Part shown: one piece after another, positions 27,273 through 35,512 of the stretch
Numbering within the stretch: position 1 is the stretch's first letter
Layout of the letters: the number at the start of each line of letters is the position of its first letter
NCBI GenBank assembly: GCA_051531935.1
Contig: JAOPTR010000016.1
Location: forward strand, 372,001-436,000
DNA from: OCS116 sp051531935
Lineage (GTDB): Bacteria > Pseudomonadota > Alphaproteobacteria > Rhizobiales > OSC116
Direction of reading: 5' to 3'
Length of the DNA: 64,000 nucleotides
Made by a program: the position numbers and the translations under genes
The notes under the pieces: model-generated
Seen by the model: only the letters and a program-made list of their open reading frames with translations
What the model was told of the DNA's origin: nothing
Database searches by the model: none

Positions 27273-27779
27273 ATGATTTCAGACCAAGAGGCCACCAAAC
27301 GCCTAGCAAAGCGACAAGGCAAAACAGTCGTGACGGATTTCATCCTCATCGACAAGGACGACAAGAAACCGCATGAGGTTGTGCGTATCCTAGACAATGA
27401 CCCAGTGCGGAAGTTGTTAAATCGGGGGACGATTACGCGGGAGCAGTTTGAAGCTGCTGAGAGGCTTTATTCGGACTGGTACATTGGAGGGATGGCGCCG
27501 AGGGTTGTGAAGCCGCCTAAATTCGTTCAGGTGGATGAAGGCTCGCCAGAGTTGAATGAGAGTGAGATGCGGGGGTTTTGCATGCGGAGATATAATAATG
27601 CTATGTCGTATGTTGGCAAAAACTATAATCCAATTTTAACGGAGTTAGTTATTCAACAAAACTCCTTGATAGAATCAGGTCAAAAGCTGTTTAATAGGAA
27701 GCAAGTCCAACAAGCAAGAGCAGTTGCTACTGAGGTGCTAGTGTTAGCGCTAAGTGAACTGGTGGATTTTTATAGTTAA
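27273..27779 (+). CDS. Phage protein, DUF6456-like
   Basis: A 168-residue protein. The part DPVRKLLNRGTITREQFEAA (about residues 43-62) with ERLYSDWY after it resembles DUF6456-type DNA-binding regions of alphaproteobacteria, and the C-terminal helices MRRYNNAMSYVG to LALSELVDFY look like a phage-late regulator or terminase-adjacent protein. I used ATG 27273 since GAGG precedes it. Position at the end of the early operon would suit a late-gene activator, but that is inference. Confidence 0.5.
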   Translation: MISDQEATKRLAKRQGKTVVTDFILIDKDDKKPHEVVRILDNDPVRKLLNRGTITREQFEAAERLYSDWYIGGMAPRVVKPPKFVQVDEGSPELNESEMRGFCMRRYNNAMSYVGKNYNPILTELVIQQNSLIESGQKLFNRKQVQQARAVATEVLVLALSELVDFYS

Positions 27780-27783
27780 CCTT

Positions 27784-28641
27784 ATGGAAAAGACAATGTA
27801 TCGCATAAAGACCGAAGCAGACCAAACAAATTTTATTTCCAAACAGGATTTAGACAGCAAAGAAATCTCTATTTATCGAATTACAAATTTCAACCGCTTC
27901 CGTTGTGATTTTGAAGGAAAAAGTACAAACAGTTTATCTAATCCTAAAAATTGGAAATTAAACTTAAATGGAGACAAGTACGAAAATATATTACTTGAAG
28001 CTAATTATGAACTAAAATATCCCGGCGGACAACAAACAGGGCTAGATTTTGCTAAAGATATTTATTGCCAAAGTTGGTCTTCTTCTAAAAACTCCGACGC
28101 GCTTTGGCAAATATACTCATGTAGTCCTGAAAATCTTCATGAAAAAAATACGATAGTTGAAAAAAATGTAGCCTTACAAATAAAAACTTCACCAGAAAAA
28201 CTCATTAATTCCCTTGTTAAAAGCTTTGGTGATGAGGGTAATGACAGGGCTTATGTTGGAATAGTTAACTATATAGAAAAGAGTTCCTTTCAATTTATGG
28301 CAAACGAACTAGCGTCCTCGATTAAAGCATTACCGAATACAAAATCATTTATGAAAACACTGTTCTACAAAAAAAAATCATATGAGCATGAAAAAGAAAT
28401 TAGGTTGGGCTACATGTCCGCCGAAACTGATCTTATAATCAAGGCAGAAAACGGTAAGCAGTTTTATGAATACGAATTAGATTATTTAGAACTCATAGAT
28501 GAAATTATTGTCGATCCAAGGCTGAATTCAAAGGAATTTGAAGCAATTAAAGAAAAGCTCGTAAAATTAGGATTTTTCAGATGGAAAATTATTAAAAGCG
28601 ATGCGTACGAAGGTAAACAAATGACAGGATATATAACCTAA
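27784..28641 (+). CDS. DUF2971-like protein, probable cargo gene
   Basis: A roughly 285-residue protein with the DUF2971 pattern: CQSWSSSKNSDALWQIYS (about residues 87-104), a central VGIVNYIEK, then FYKKKSYEHEKEIRLGYMS. The family is of unknown function and is frequent in accessory regions. Base composition is more AT-rich than the replication genes before it. It is the last gene before a strong terminator at 28703, the usual place for a moron or anti-host gene. An ATG at 27796 is an alternative start. Confidence 0.6.
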   Translation: MEKTMYRIKTEADQTNFISKQDLDSKEISIYRITNFNRFRCDFEGKSTNSLSNPKNWKLNLNGDKYENILLEANYELKYPGGQQTGLDFAKDIYCQSWSSSKNSDALWQIYSCSPENLHEKNTIVEKNVALQIKTSPEKLINSLVKSFGDEGNDRAYVGIVNYIEKSSFQFMANELASSIKALPNTKSFMKTLFYKKKSYEHEKEIRLGYMSAETDLIIKAENGKQFYEYELDYLELIDEIIVDPRLNSKEFEAIKEKLVKLGFFRWKIIKSDAYEGKQMTGYIT

Positions 28642-28702
28642 TGCATTCTTTAGTGTAGACATCGTGCACGGTGTATGATATTTTTCTTACATAATATGAA
28701 AT

Positions 28703-28731
28703 GCGTCTAGGGCAACCTTGGCGCTTTTTTT
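28703..28731 (+). terminator. Terminator ending the rightward early operon
   Basis: A 9-bp stem (28703-28711 with 28716-28724, one mismatch, one wobble) closed by a GCAA tetraloop and followed by seven T residues. Confidence 0.85.
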
Positions 28732-29060
28732 ACGCCCAAATTCCTAAATTCAAGCACACATAAGCCATGCAAAACATGTATTGGCGCGTAACTTTAGAAT
28801 CAGACAAGATGTAAAAGCTTGGAATAGCTTGCGGCGCATCTATATGTCCCCCGACTAGGTGCGCCGCGTTAGCCTTACTATGAGCTAGCGTTCACAGCTT
28901 AGAGGATGGTCTCTAAAAGTATATGAGCAAATAGTCTAATGTAATCAAAGCAAAAGCCACTGTATTGCTTAGTAAGTTGTTACTGAGATAATGCTTTTGG
29001 AAGTTTGTCTCCACACTACAACAGACCAACACTAACATATTGAAAACAAAATACATTCAA
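28732..29060. other. Gene-free structured stretch, possible ncRNA or late leader
   Basis: No convincing reading frame. Two strong hairpins are seen: GCGGCGCATC (28831-28840) pairing with GGTGCGCCGC (28858-28867) around a 17-base C-rich loop, and a nested structure with outer stem CAAAAGC/GCTTTTG (28951-28957, 28993-28999) and inner stem CTTAGTAA/TTACTGAG (28968-28975, 28980-28987) around GTTG. Neither ends in a T run. It could be a small RNA or the leader of the next unit. Confidence 0.5.
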
Positions 29061-29086
29061 GCCTGTGCATTTGCGCGGGCTTTTTT
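29061..29086 (+). terminator. Hairpin plus T run before the Tad2-like gene
   Basis: GCCTGTGC (29061-29068) and GCGCGGGC (29073-29080) pair with two wobbles around ATTT and are followed by six T residues, 37 bases before the ATG at 29118. It may end a structured RNA or attenuate entry into the Tad2 gene. Confidence 0.65.
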
Positions 29087-29117
29087 CGTGGGCGACCACA
29101 TAACCAAAGGAGAAAAG

Positions 29118-29651
29118 ATGAAAAATCAATATCGCAAAAAGGCAGTAGTAATCAGCGCCGTTCAATGGGGCGGCATCCTCACAGATGAAGTTTCAGCTTT
29201 AATGAATGAAAGCGACCGTCAAATTCAAGTTACCACAGACGGAAAACTTGAAATCACCACGCTTGAAGGCGTTATGACTGCCGATGTTGACGATTTCATT
29301 ATTAAAGGCATTCAGGGCGAATTCTACCCCTGCAAGCCTGATATTTTCTACAAAACATACGACGAAGCCGATGCCCCTCATACGGACTTAACATTTGGCG
29401 CTGCATTGGAAATGCTCAAACAAGGCGCTAAAATCGCTCGTACTGGGTGGAATGGCTCGGGTATGTTTGTCTACTTGGTGGATGGCTCACAATTCACGGT
29501 CAATCGAGCGCCGCTGAATAAGATTTACCCGGAAGGGACGGAAATCAATTACCGCCCTCACATGGACATTAAAACCGCTGATGGCAGTTGTGGCACATGG
29601 GCACCAAGCAATTCAGACACATTGGCCGAAGACTGGCTTATTGTAGAATAG
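29118..29651 (+). CDS. Two-domain Tad2-like (DUF2829) Thoeris anti-defence protein
   Basis: A 177-residue protein. Residues about 91-177 match DUF2829/Tad2: TFGAALEMLKQGAKIARTGW, then FVYLVDGS, and the terminal DTLAEDWLIVE. Tad2 proteins are known to bind and sequester the signal 1''-3' gcADPR made by Thoeris TIR proteins. Residues 1-85 are a separate phage domain (YRKKAVVISAVQW, then IQGEFYPCKPDIFYKTYDEA) of unknown function that often occurs alone. The ATG at 29118 has AAAGGAG in front; earlier in-frame codons overlap a terminator. The gene is a single unit with hairpins on both sides. Confidence 0.85.
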   Translation: MKNQYRKKAVVISAVQWGGILTDEVSALMNESDRQIQVTTDGKLEITTLEGVMTADVDDFIIKGIQGEFYPCKPDIFYKTYDEADAPHTDLTFGAALEMLKQGAKIARTGWNGSGMFVYLVDGSQFTVNRAPLNKIYPEGTEINYRPHMDIKTADGSCGTWAPSNSDTLAEDWLIVE

Positions 29652-29669
29652 CCCAACCTGACATTTTAG

Positions 29670-29697
29670 AGCCTTCCGTGTAGTGCGGAGGGCTTTG
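29670..29697 (+). terminator. Terminator after the Tad2-like gene
   Basis: AGCCTTCCG (29670-29678) pairs with CGGAGGGCT (29686-29694) with one wobble around a seven-base loop; a short T-rich stretch follows. Confidence 0.65.
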
Positions 29698-29707
29698 TAA
29701 ATTTTAG

Positions 29708-30139
29708 TTAGGCTGGGAAAAATAAGGAGTATATTGCCAATACAAAGAAAAACAAATAGGTGAGTTTTTGCAAAAATACTGAAAACCTAAGTACTTTCGA
29801 TATTACAAATTTTTCGGCAATTCCTAATAAAAAATTTGGCTTATCCTTCAAATTTTCGTTTTTATATACCCAATTTTCAAAATTATTCAAGCCATTTGCA
29901 AATTTTCTCTCCTGCTCGTGAGACGCATCATTTGCCATGTAACTTAACCCGAAAGCAACAATAAAAATAAGAACAATAATAGCCATAATTCTAACGGCAT
30001 CATGGGGTTCAATTTTTTCAATTCCAATCAAGGGAATTTTACTAATTTGTAAATCAAAATACTGAACAACCGCCAACGCGCAGCCAGAAGCAAACATTCT
30101 ATTAAAACGCTTAGTAGTTTCCTCTGAATATACTCCCAT
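29708..30139 (-). CDS. Small membrane protein on the strand opposite to late genes
   Basis: A 143-residue protein with two or three hydrophobic helices (about residues 34-56 and 118-140, plus a shorter one near 12-24) and a charged middle domain. ATG 30139 was chosen because GGGAGCGG lies 4-11 bases upstream; a longer frame to 30295 lacks a site. It is a lone minus-strand gene between the Tad2-like gene and the terminase region, with AT-rich sequence. Such isolated membrane genes in temperate phages are often superinfection-exclusion factors; no homologue recognised. Confidence 0.6.
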   Translation of the reverse strand: MGVYSEETTKRFNRMFASGCALAVVQYFDLQISKIPLIGIEKIEPHDAVRIMAIIVLIFIVAFGLSYMANDASHEQERKFANGLNNFENWVYKNENLKDKPNFLLGIAEKFVISKVLRFSVFLQKLTYLFFFVLAIYSLFFPA

Positions 30140-30179
30140 GTTCCGCTCCCATAAAAACCCCAACCATAGGCACAAAGCA

Positions 30180-30404
30180 ATGAGTCGACAAGATAACGTT
30201 GTGAAATTCGACAACAAGAATAAAACGGTCAAAGACCTTTTAGACTTCCTAAATGCTGAATACGACAAAGGCAATGTTGAGAGTATCGCTTGCACAATCC
30301 TTAATAAAAACGATGTCTACGTTCACTGGTCAAGCACTGACAATAAATTTGAAATGATCGGTGCGGTTAATCGGCTGCAATACAAATTACAAGAAGAGCT
30401 ATAA
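30180..30404 (+). CDS. Hypothetical phage protein upstream of terminase (74 aa)
   Basis: A 74-residue protein with VVKFDNKNKTVKDLLDFLNA near the start and FEMIGAVNRLQYKLQEEL at the end, a pattern I recall from small phage proteins. It ends directly before the small terminase start. Function unknown. Confidence 0.6.
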   Translation: MSRQDNVVKFDNKNKTVKDLLDFLNAEYDKGNVESIACTILNKNDVYVHWSSTDNKFEMIGAVNRLQYKLQEEL

Positions 30405-30890
30405 ATGACCAAAGCTAAAGGCAGACCTTCAAAATACAGCAAGAAATTGGGCGATAAAATCTGCTCATTCATTATCGAAGGTTACTCTTTACGCCAGATA
30501 GAAAATGAAGACGGAATGCCTAGTAAGACTACAATTTGTAGGTGGTTGGCGTCTGGCAATGAAACCTTTCGTGACCAATACGCGCGCGCACGCGAGGCAC
30601 AGACAGAAATCATGCAGGACGAAATCCTAGAGATTGCCGATGATGGCTCTAACGACTGGATGAAACGAGAGATCAAAGGCGGCTTAGAGGTTGATGTTGC
30701 AAACGCTGAACACATTTCGCGCTCAAGACTTAGAATTGACGCTCGCAAATGGCTGATGGGTAAAATGAAGCCTAAGAAATACGGTGACCGCACGATTTTG
30801 GCGGGCGACAAAGAAAACCCGATTGCGATAGTGCCAACATTAAATATTTTTGACATGAGGCCAGATGAGCCAGACAGAAGCGAAGATTGA
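30405..30890 (+). CDS. Terminase small subunit
   Basis: A 161-residue DNA-recognition subunit of the packaging motor. The N-terminal HTH (GRPSKYSKKLGDKICSFIIE, with SLRQIENEDGMPSKTTICRW after it) and the later DARKWLMGKMKPKKYGDR are characteristic of small terminases adjoining P22-like large subunits. It overlaps the large-subunit gene by 26 bases, so the two are coupled. Confidence 0.88.
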   Translation: MTKAKGRPSKYSKKLGDKICSFIIEGYSLRQIENEDGMPSKTTICRWLASGNETFRDQYARAREAQTEIMQDEILEIADDGSNDWMKREIKGGLEVDVANAEHISRSRLRIDARKWLMGKMKPKKYGDRTILAGDKENPIAIVPTLNIFDMRPDEPDRSED

Positions 30891-32358
30891 TTTAGGACTG
30901 CATCCCAAGCAAAAGGTTGCATTTCAGTCTGACGCTACAGAAATATTATACGGTGGTGCTGCCGGTGGCGGTAAGTCTCACCTCATGCGAACAATGGCAA
31001 TTACATTTTGCGCGGCCATACCAGGCTTACAAGTTTATTTGTTTCGTCGTATCCATGCTGACCTGGTTAAAAACCACATGGAAGGCGTGGGCGGCTTTAG
31101 GGCTTTGCTAGCTTCATGGGAACAAGCGGGTTTTGTTAAGATTATTGATGATGAGGTTCGATTTTGGAATGGCTCAAAAATATACCTTTGCCATTGCTTG
31201 CATGAAAAGGACAGATTTAAATATCAGGGTGCTGAAATTCACTTACTGCTGATTGATGAGCTAACTCATTTCTCGGAGAAGATTTACAGGTTCTTGCGCT
31301 CTCGATGCAGAAAAGGCGCGCTAAAAATACCTAAGCAATATGAAGGTTTATTCCCTCGCATTCTGTGTGGTGCCAACCCTGGTAACTTAGGCCATCTATT
31401 TGTTAAACAAACATTCGTTGATATATCGCCCGAATTAGAAATTAAACGCATGCCCAAAAGCGAAGGTGGCATGTTGCGCCAATTCATTCCTGCAAAACTG
31501 AGTGACAACCCATCACTTGAAGATGATTACGAAGACAAATTATCTGGCCTTGGCAGTGTTGAGCTCGTTAAAGCCATGAAAGACGGCAACTGGGACGTTA
31601 TCGAAGGAGCTTACTTTAGCGAATGGGACAAAGACAAGCATGTTATTAAGCCGTTCACAGTGCCAGAGCATTGGACGCGGTTCTTATCTGGTGATTGGGG
31701 CAGTGCAAAGCCTTTTTCTTTCCATTGGTCGGCAATTGCTTCGGAAGACTTCATCCTACCGAGTGGGAAGATCATCCCTAAAGGTGCCATGATTGTATTT
31801 CGTGAATGGTACGGCATTAAAACCAATGCTGATGGAACCTACAAGGCCAATGTCGGTGTTAAACTGACTGCCGAAAAAGTAGGTGCTGGACTGAAAGAAC
31901 GATGCCCAGTTGATGAGAGACTTGATTATGGTGTTTTAGACCCTGCATGTTTTGCTCAAGATGGTGGCCCATCTATTTACGAACGCATGTATTTAAATGG
32001 TGGCATTCACTTTAGACCCGCAGACAATAAACGTGTTGCCAGAAATGGTGCGCAAGGTGGTTGGGACATGCTGAGAAATCGCCTAGTTGGTGAAGATGAG
32101 CGCCCAATGCTCTATTTCTTTGACACATGCACACACATTATTCGCACCCTGCCCGCGCTGCAGCATGACGAAGTTAGACCCGAAGATGTGGACACGACGC
32201 AAGAAGATCATGCGCCTGACGAAATTAGATACGCCTGCATGAGCAGACCTTGGACAACTTCAAACCCTGAGAAAAAAGACGTCACTCAAGCACGCAAGCC
32301 AACACTTGGCGAGATTATGAAAAAGAATATGCAGCCCAATGGCCGTAAAAGGATATAA
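30865..32358 (+). CDS. Terminase large subunit
   Basis: A 497-residue packaging ATPase/nuclease. Walker A is GGAAGGGKS at residues 30-38 (Lys37), Walker B is LLLIDE with Asp131/Glu132, and the C-terminal nuclease region includes SGDWGSAKPFSF and YGVLDPACFAQDGG. Packaging is probably by headful, since the closest architecture I recognise is P22-like, but the ends cannot be read from the sequence. Confidence 0.94.
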   Translation: MSQTEAKIDLGLHPKQKVAFQSDATEILYGGAAGGGKSHLMRTMAITFCAAIPGLQVYLFRRIHADLVKNHMEGVGGFRALLASWEQAGFVKIIDDEVRFWNGSKIYLCHCLHEKDRFKYQGAEIHLLLIDELTHFSEKIYRFLRSRCRKGALKIPKQYEGLFPRILCGANPGNLGHLFVKQTFVDISPELEIKRMPKSEGGMLRQFIPAKLSDNPSLEDDYEDKLSGLGSVELVKAMKDGNWDVIEGAYFSEWDKDKHVIKPFTVPEHWTRFLSGDWGSAKPFSFHWSAIASEDFILPSGKIIPKGAMIVFREWYGIKTNADGTYKANVGVKLTAEKVGAGLKERCPVDERLDYGVLDPACFAQDGGPSIYERMYLNGGIHFRPADNKRVARNGAQGGWDMLRNRLVGEDERPMLYFFDTCTHIIRTLPALQHDEVRPEDVDTTQEDHAPDEIRYACMSRPWTTSNPEKKDVTQARKPTLGEIMKKNMQPNGRKRI

Positions 32359-32360
32359 AA

Positions 32361-34268
32361 ATGAGCGAAACCGTTACAGCCGACGATCTTCAAGACGCCT
32401 CACCAAAAGAAAAGCTTGTTTCGTCTAAATTTTGGCTCGCTGAGATCGAAGCTGCTAAAAACCGCGAAGAACCATGGCGGCTTCAAGCGAAGGCTGTCAT
32501 TGATCGTTATGAAGATGATCGAGACAATGACTCATCAGAAAATAAGATGAACATTTATTGGTCTAACGTAGAAGTTACCAAAGCGGCTTTATTCGCCGGT
32601 GGTGCTAAACCAGATGTAAGGCGCCGCTTTGACAATGCCGATAAAGTTTCTCGGAATATTTCGCTTATCCTTGAGCGCACAATTGCCTATTTGGGCGAAG
32701 AAAACAACTTTGACGACGATATTAGCGAGGTGGTTTTTGATTTCACTACCGTTGGACGCGGAGTTTCTTGGGTTGTTTATGACCCACAAATTAGCGGTGA
32801 AGATATTATCGGCCAATCAGTGCGCCTAGACTGTGTTTATTACAATGATTTCCTATTAGGCGAGAGCCGCAACTGGAAGCAAGTGCCTTGGATTGCTCGT
32901 CGCCATAGCATGACGCGTAAACAGCTTGAGGAATTTGTGCCAGATCAAGCGGCTAAAATACCTATGGACAACAATGTCCTCGGTTTTGGCGAGAATGACG
33001 ATGAGGAACTAAAAACCCATATTAAACGCGCAGAGGTTTGGGAGATATGGGACAGAGCCACCAAAACCCGCCTATATGTCGTTAAGGGATACAAGGAAGT
33101 TATAAAAACTGACAGTGACCCGTATGGCCTGAAAGATTTTTTCCCTATGCCTGCCCCGATATATTCGGTTAAAGTTTCTGGAAAAATGTTGCCGCGCCCA
33201 GACTTTACCCAATATCAAGACCAGGCCAACGAACTTGACGATATTAACAACCGTATTTCTAAATTGATTGAAGAATTGCGGGTGTGTGGTGTTTATGACA
33301 GCAGCCAAGAAGAAGCGCTCAAGGGAATAGACAAATTATCTGACAATGAGTTCTTGCCGGTTGAGTTATTGAAAGATTTCAGCAGTGGCAAGACTGGTGA
33401 TTTTCCGATCATTTATAAGCCTCTTGGTGACATTTTGACAGTGTTACAAGGTTTGTATGAGCAACGCGCCACGATCATTCAGACAATTTATGAAGTGACT
33501 GGCATATCTGACATTGTAAGAGGCAGTACCGACCCACGCGAAACTAAGGGCGCTCAGCAGATTAAAGCCCAGTTCGGCAACATGCGCTTTAATAATAAGC
33601 GCACCAGTGTAGACAACATGATTTGCGGCATTTATCGCATTGTTGGTGAAATTGTATCTGAACATTTTGAGCCAAAAATATTGACCGAAATCTCTCAGGT
33701 CAAGCTATTGCAGAATGAAGCAGAAAAACAACAATTGGCGCAGCAAGACCCTAGTGACCCACGTTTGAATGACCCCACATGGGAAGAGATTATGCACGTT
33801 TTACGTGATGATAATCTGCGCGGCTTTAAAGTGGCGATTGAGAGTGACGCCACGGCCTTTGATGATGCCATGGAAGAAAAACAAAGCCGCATGGAATTTG
33901 CGACTGTGATGCAACAGCTTCTTGAAAAAGCAATGCCGGCAATGCAACAGCAGCCAGAGATAGCCCCTTTGATCGAGGAGATTATCAGCTTTGTCATTGG
34001 CAGCTTTAAGGTTGGCCGCCAGATGGAAGAGGTTTTCTCAGATGCTTTTGAGCAATTTAAGAAAGCACAAGAAGAGGCCAAAAAACAACCGCCAAAGCCT
34101 GATCCTGGAATGATTAGGGCAGAGCAAGAAACAAAGCTTGAACAGCAGGAGGCGCAGCGAAAACAGGCCGAAACTCAAGATGGCATTCAAACCAATGCAC
34201 GAGTTCAAGATCGTGAAGATTTTAAAGTTAAAATGGAGGCGAAGAATGCGGAAAACATACATTTTTGA
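32361..34268 (+). CDS. Portal protein (P22-like)
   Basis: A 635-residue portal at the DNA entry vertex. The sequence ENKMNIYWSNVEVTKAALFA with KPDVRRRFDN shortly after, and the stretch YNDFLLGESRNWKQVPWIA, are typical of P22/Sf6-type portals. The C-terminal 60 residues are a Gln/Glu/Lys-rich helix, probably the barrel or a disordered tail. It is two codons from the terminase stop. Confidence 0.9.
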   Translation: MSETVTADDLQDASPKEKLVSSKFWLAEIEAAKNREEPWRLQAKAVIDRYEDDRDNDSSENKMNIYWSNVEVTKAALFAGGAKPDVRRRFDNADKVSRNISLILERTIAYLGEENNFDDDISEVVFDFTTVGRGVSWVVYDPQISGEDIIGQSVRLDCVYYNDFLLGESRNWKQVPWIARRHSMTRKQLEEFVPDQAAKIPMDNNVLGFGENDDEELKTHIKRAEVWEIWDRATKTRLYVVKGYKEVIKTDSDPYGLKDFFPMPAPIYSVKVSGKMLPRPDFTQYQDQANELDDINNRISKLIEELRVCGVYDSSQEEALKGIDKLSDNEFLPVELLKDFSSGKTGDFPIIYKPLGDILTVLQGLYEQRATIIQTIYEVTGISDIVRGSTDPRETKGAQQIKAQFGNMRFNNKRTSVDNMICGIYRIVGEIVSEHFEPKILTEISQVKLLQNEAEKQQLAQQDPSDPRLNDPTWEEIMHVLRDDNLRGFKVAIESDATAFDDAMEEKQSRMEFATVMQQLLEKAMPAMQQQPEIAPLIEEIISFVIGSFKVGRQMEEVFSDAFEQFKKAQEEAKKQPPKPDPGMIRAEQETKLEQQEAQRKQAETQDGIQTNARVQDREDFKVKMEAKNAENIHF

Positions 34269-34437
34269 CGCTGTAACGCAGTCGATGATTGAAAAACCAA
34301 AACAGTTAAAGGCGCCAGATAGTGCGCCTTTTTTAATGCCTGACATTGGAGAATTTGAGGTGAACAACACCTTGATTAGCTCGCGCCCTCAACTGCGTGA
34401 ATTTGAAAAACAACACAATGTTATTCAAACTGGATAA
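34246..34437 (+). CDS. Small phage protein between portal and scaffold (63 aa)
   Basis: A 63-residue protein starting inside the portal end with GGAGG six bases upstream of the ATG. It starts MRKTYIFDAV and ends with NTLISSRPQLREFEKQHNV, a pattern I recall from short proteins at the same place in other podovirus genomes (SRSQ...L...). Function unknown; probably linked to head assembly. Confidence 0.7.
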   Translation: MRKTYIFDAVTQSMIEKPKQLKAPDSAPFLMPDIGEFEVNNTLISSRPQLREFEKQHNVIQTG

Positions 34438-34456
34438 CTCAAAAAAGGAATAAAAC

Positions 34457-35488
34457 ATGGATGATGTAGCTGATAGCGGTCAGGTTTCTGACGATGCAAG
34501 CGAATCAATGTCACTTAATGAGATCGTTGACGCGGCCTTTGAGAGTGAAGGCACATCGGAAGGTGAAGCGCAAGCAGAGCCAACCGTTGATGTTCCAGAG
34601 CTTCAAGAAGGTGAACAAGCTCCAACAGAAGAGCCTCAACCAGAGCAGGAACAGGCCGAACAAAGCCAGTTACTTGCATCTGAGCATTGGGACTCTGAAA
34701 TGACGGACGCATTCGCCACTCTTAACGATACTGGCAAGCAAGCCATGTTGAACATGAGCAAGAATTTACAAGCAGGGTTTACGCGTAAAAGCCAAGAAAC
34801 TGCTGAAAAAGTTCGCTCACTCGACACCATTGAAAACTCCATTCCTCAAGGACTGAAAGACACTTTGCAAGCGCAAAACATGTCTACGTCTGAGGGCGTG
34901 GGCAACCTCATTGGCCTTTATGAAAAATCACAACAAGACCCCATGGGCTATATGCAATGGTTTGCACAGCAACATGGTATTGATTTGGGGCAAATGAACC
35001 AACAGCCACAGGAGGGCAGTCAGCAATTTGACGACCCTGCCATGGCACAACTACAACAACAGATTGACGGTTTGAATAATCAAATCGCTGGTCAGCAGCA
35101 AACACAACAAAAAGCACAACATGATCAACTCAACCAGACCATAACGGACTTTAAAGACACGCTCGATGATGGCGGGAATTTAAAATATCCTCACTATGAA
35201 CAGGTTAAAGGGATGATGGGTTCGATATTAGCAAGCCAACCAGAATATCAAAGCATGAATGATGCTGAGGCTCTGGAAACTGCATATCAATCCGCTGTAT
35301 ATGCCGACCCCAAATTGCGTGATGCCATGCAAACACAGGCCGTTAATACACAAGTTGAGCAACATCAAAAGCATTTAAACCTCAAGAAGGCCAAGAAGGC
35401 GGCACCTGTGCCAAGTTCAGCAGCTAGCACTCCTGCGGCAAATATGAGCTTAGATGACATTGTCAGCGCTGCAATGGAAAATTCCTAA
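34457..35488 (+). CDS. Scaffolding-like protein
   Basis: A 343-residue acidic protein rich in Gln and Glu, with low-complexity N-terminal 75 residues, a helical middle, a Gln-rich coiled coil about 195-230 and a basic C-terminal stretch (HLNLKKAKKAA near 307-317) that could bind coat protein. Position between portal and coat matches the P22 scaffold. The similarity is architectural rather than by clear sequence motif. Confidence 0.75.
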   Translation: MDDVADSGQVSDDASESMSLNEIVDAAFESEGTSEGEAQAEPTVDVPELQEGEQAPTEEPQPEQEQAEQSQLLASEHWDSEMTDAFATLNDTGKQAMLNMSKNLQAGFTRKSQETAEKVRSLDTIENSIPQGLKDTLQAQNMSTSEGVGNLIGLYEKSQQDPMGYMQWFAQQHGIDLGQMNQQPQEGSQQFDDPAMAQLQQQIDGLNNQIAGQQQTQQKAQHDQLNQTITDFKDTLDDGGNLKYPHYEQVKGMMGSILASQPEYQSMNDAEALETAYQSAVYADPKLRDAMQTQAVNTQVEQHQKHLNLKKAKKAAPVPSSAASTPAANMSLDDIVSAAMENS

Positions 35489-35512
35489 CAACTCAAAGAA
35501 AGGTCAAAGATA

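Noticed and set aside
28831..28867. Rho-independent terminator at the GC hairpin
   Set aside because: The stem is strong but no T run follows on either strand, so it is listed as RNA structure only.
30140..30295. Upstream extension of the 29708 membrane gene
   Set aside because: It overlaps the 30180 gene on the other strand and lacks a ribosome-binding site, whereas ATG 30139 has GGGAGCGG.
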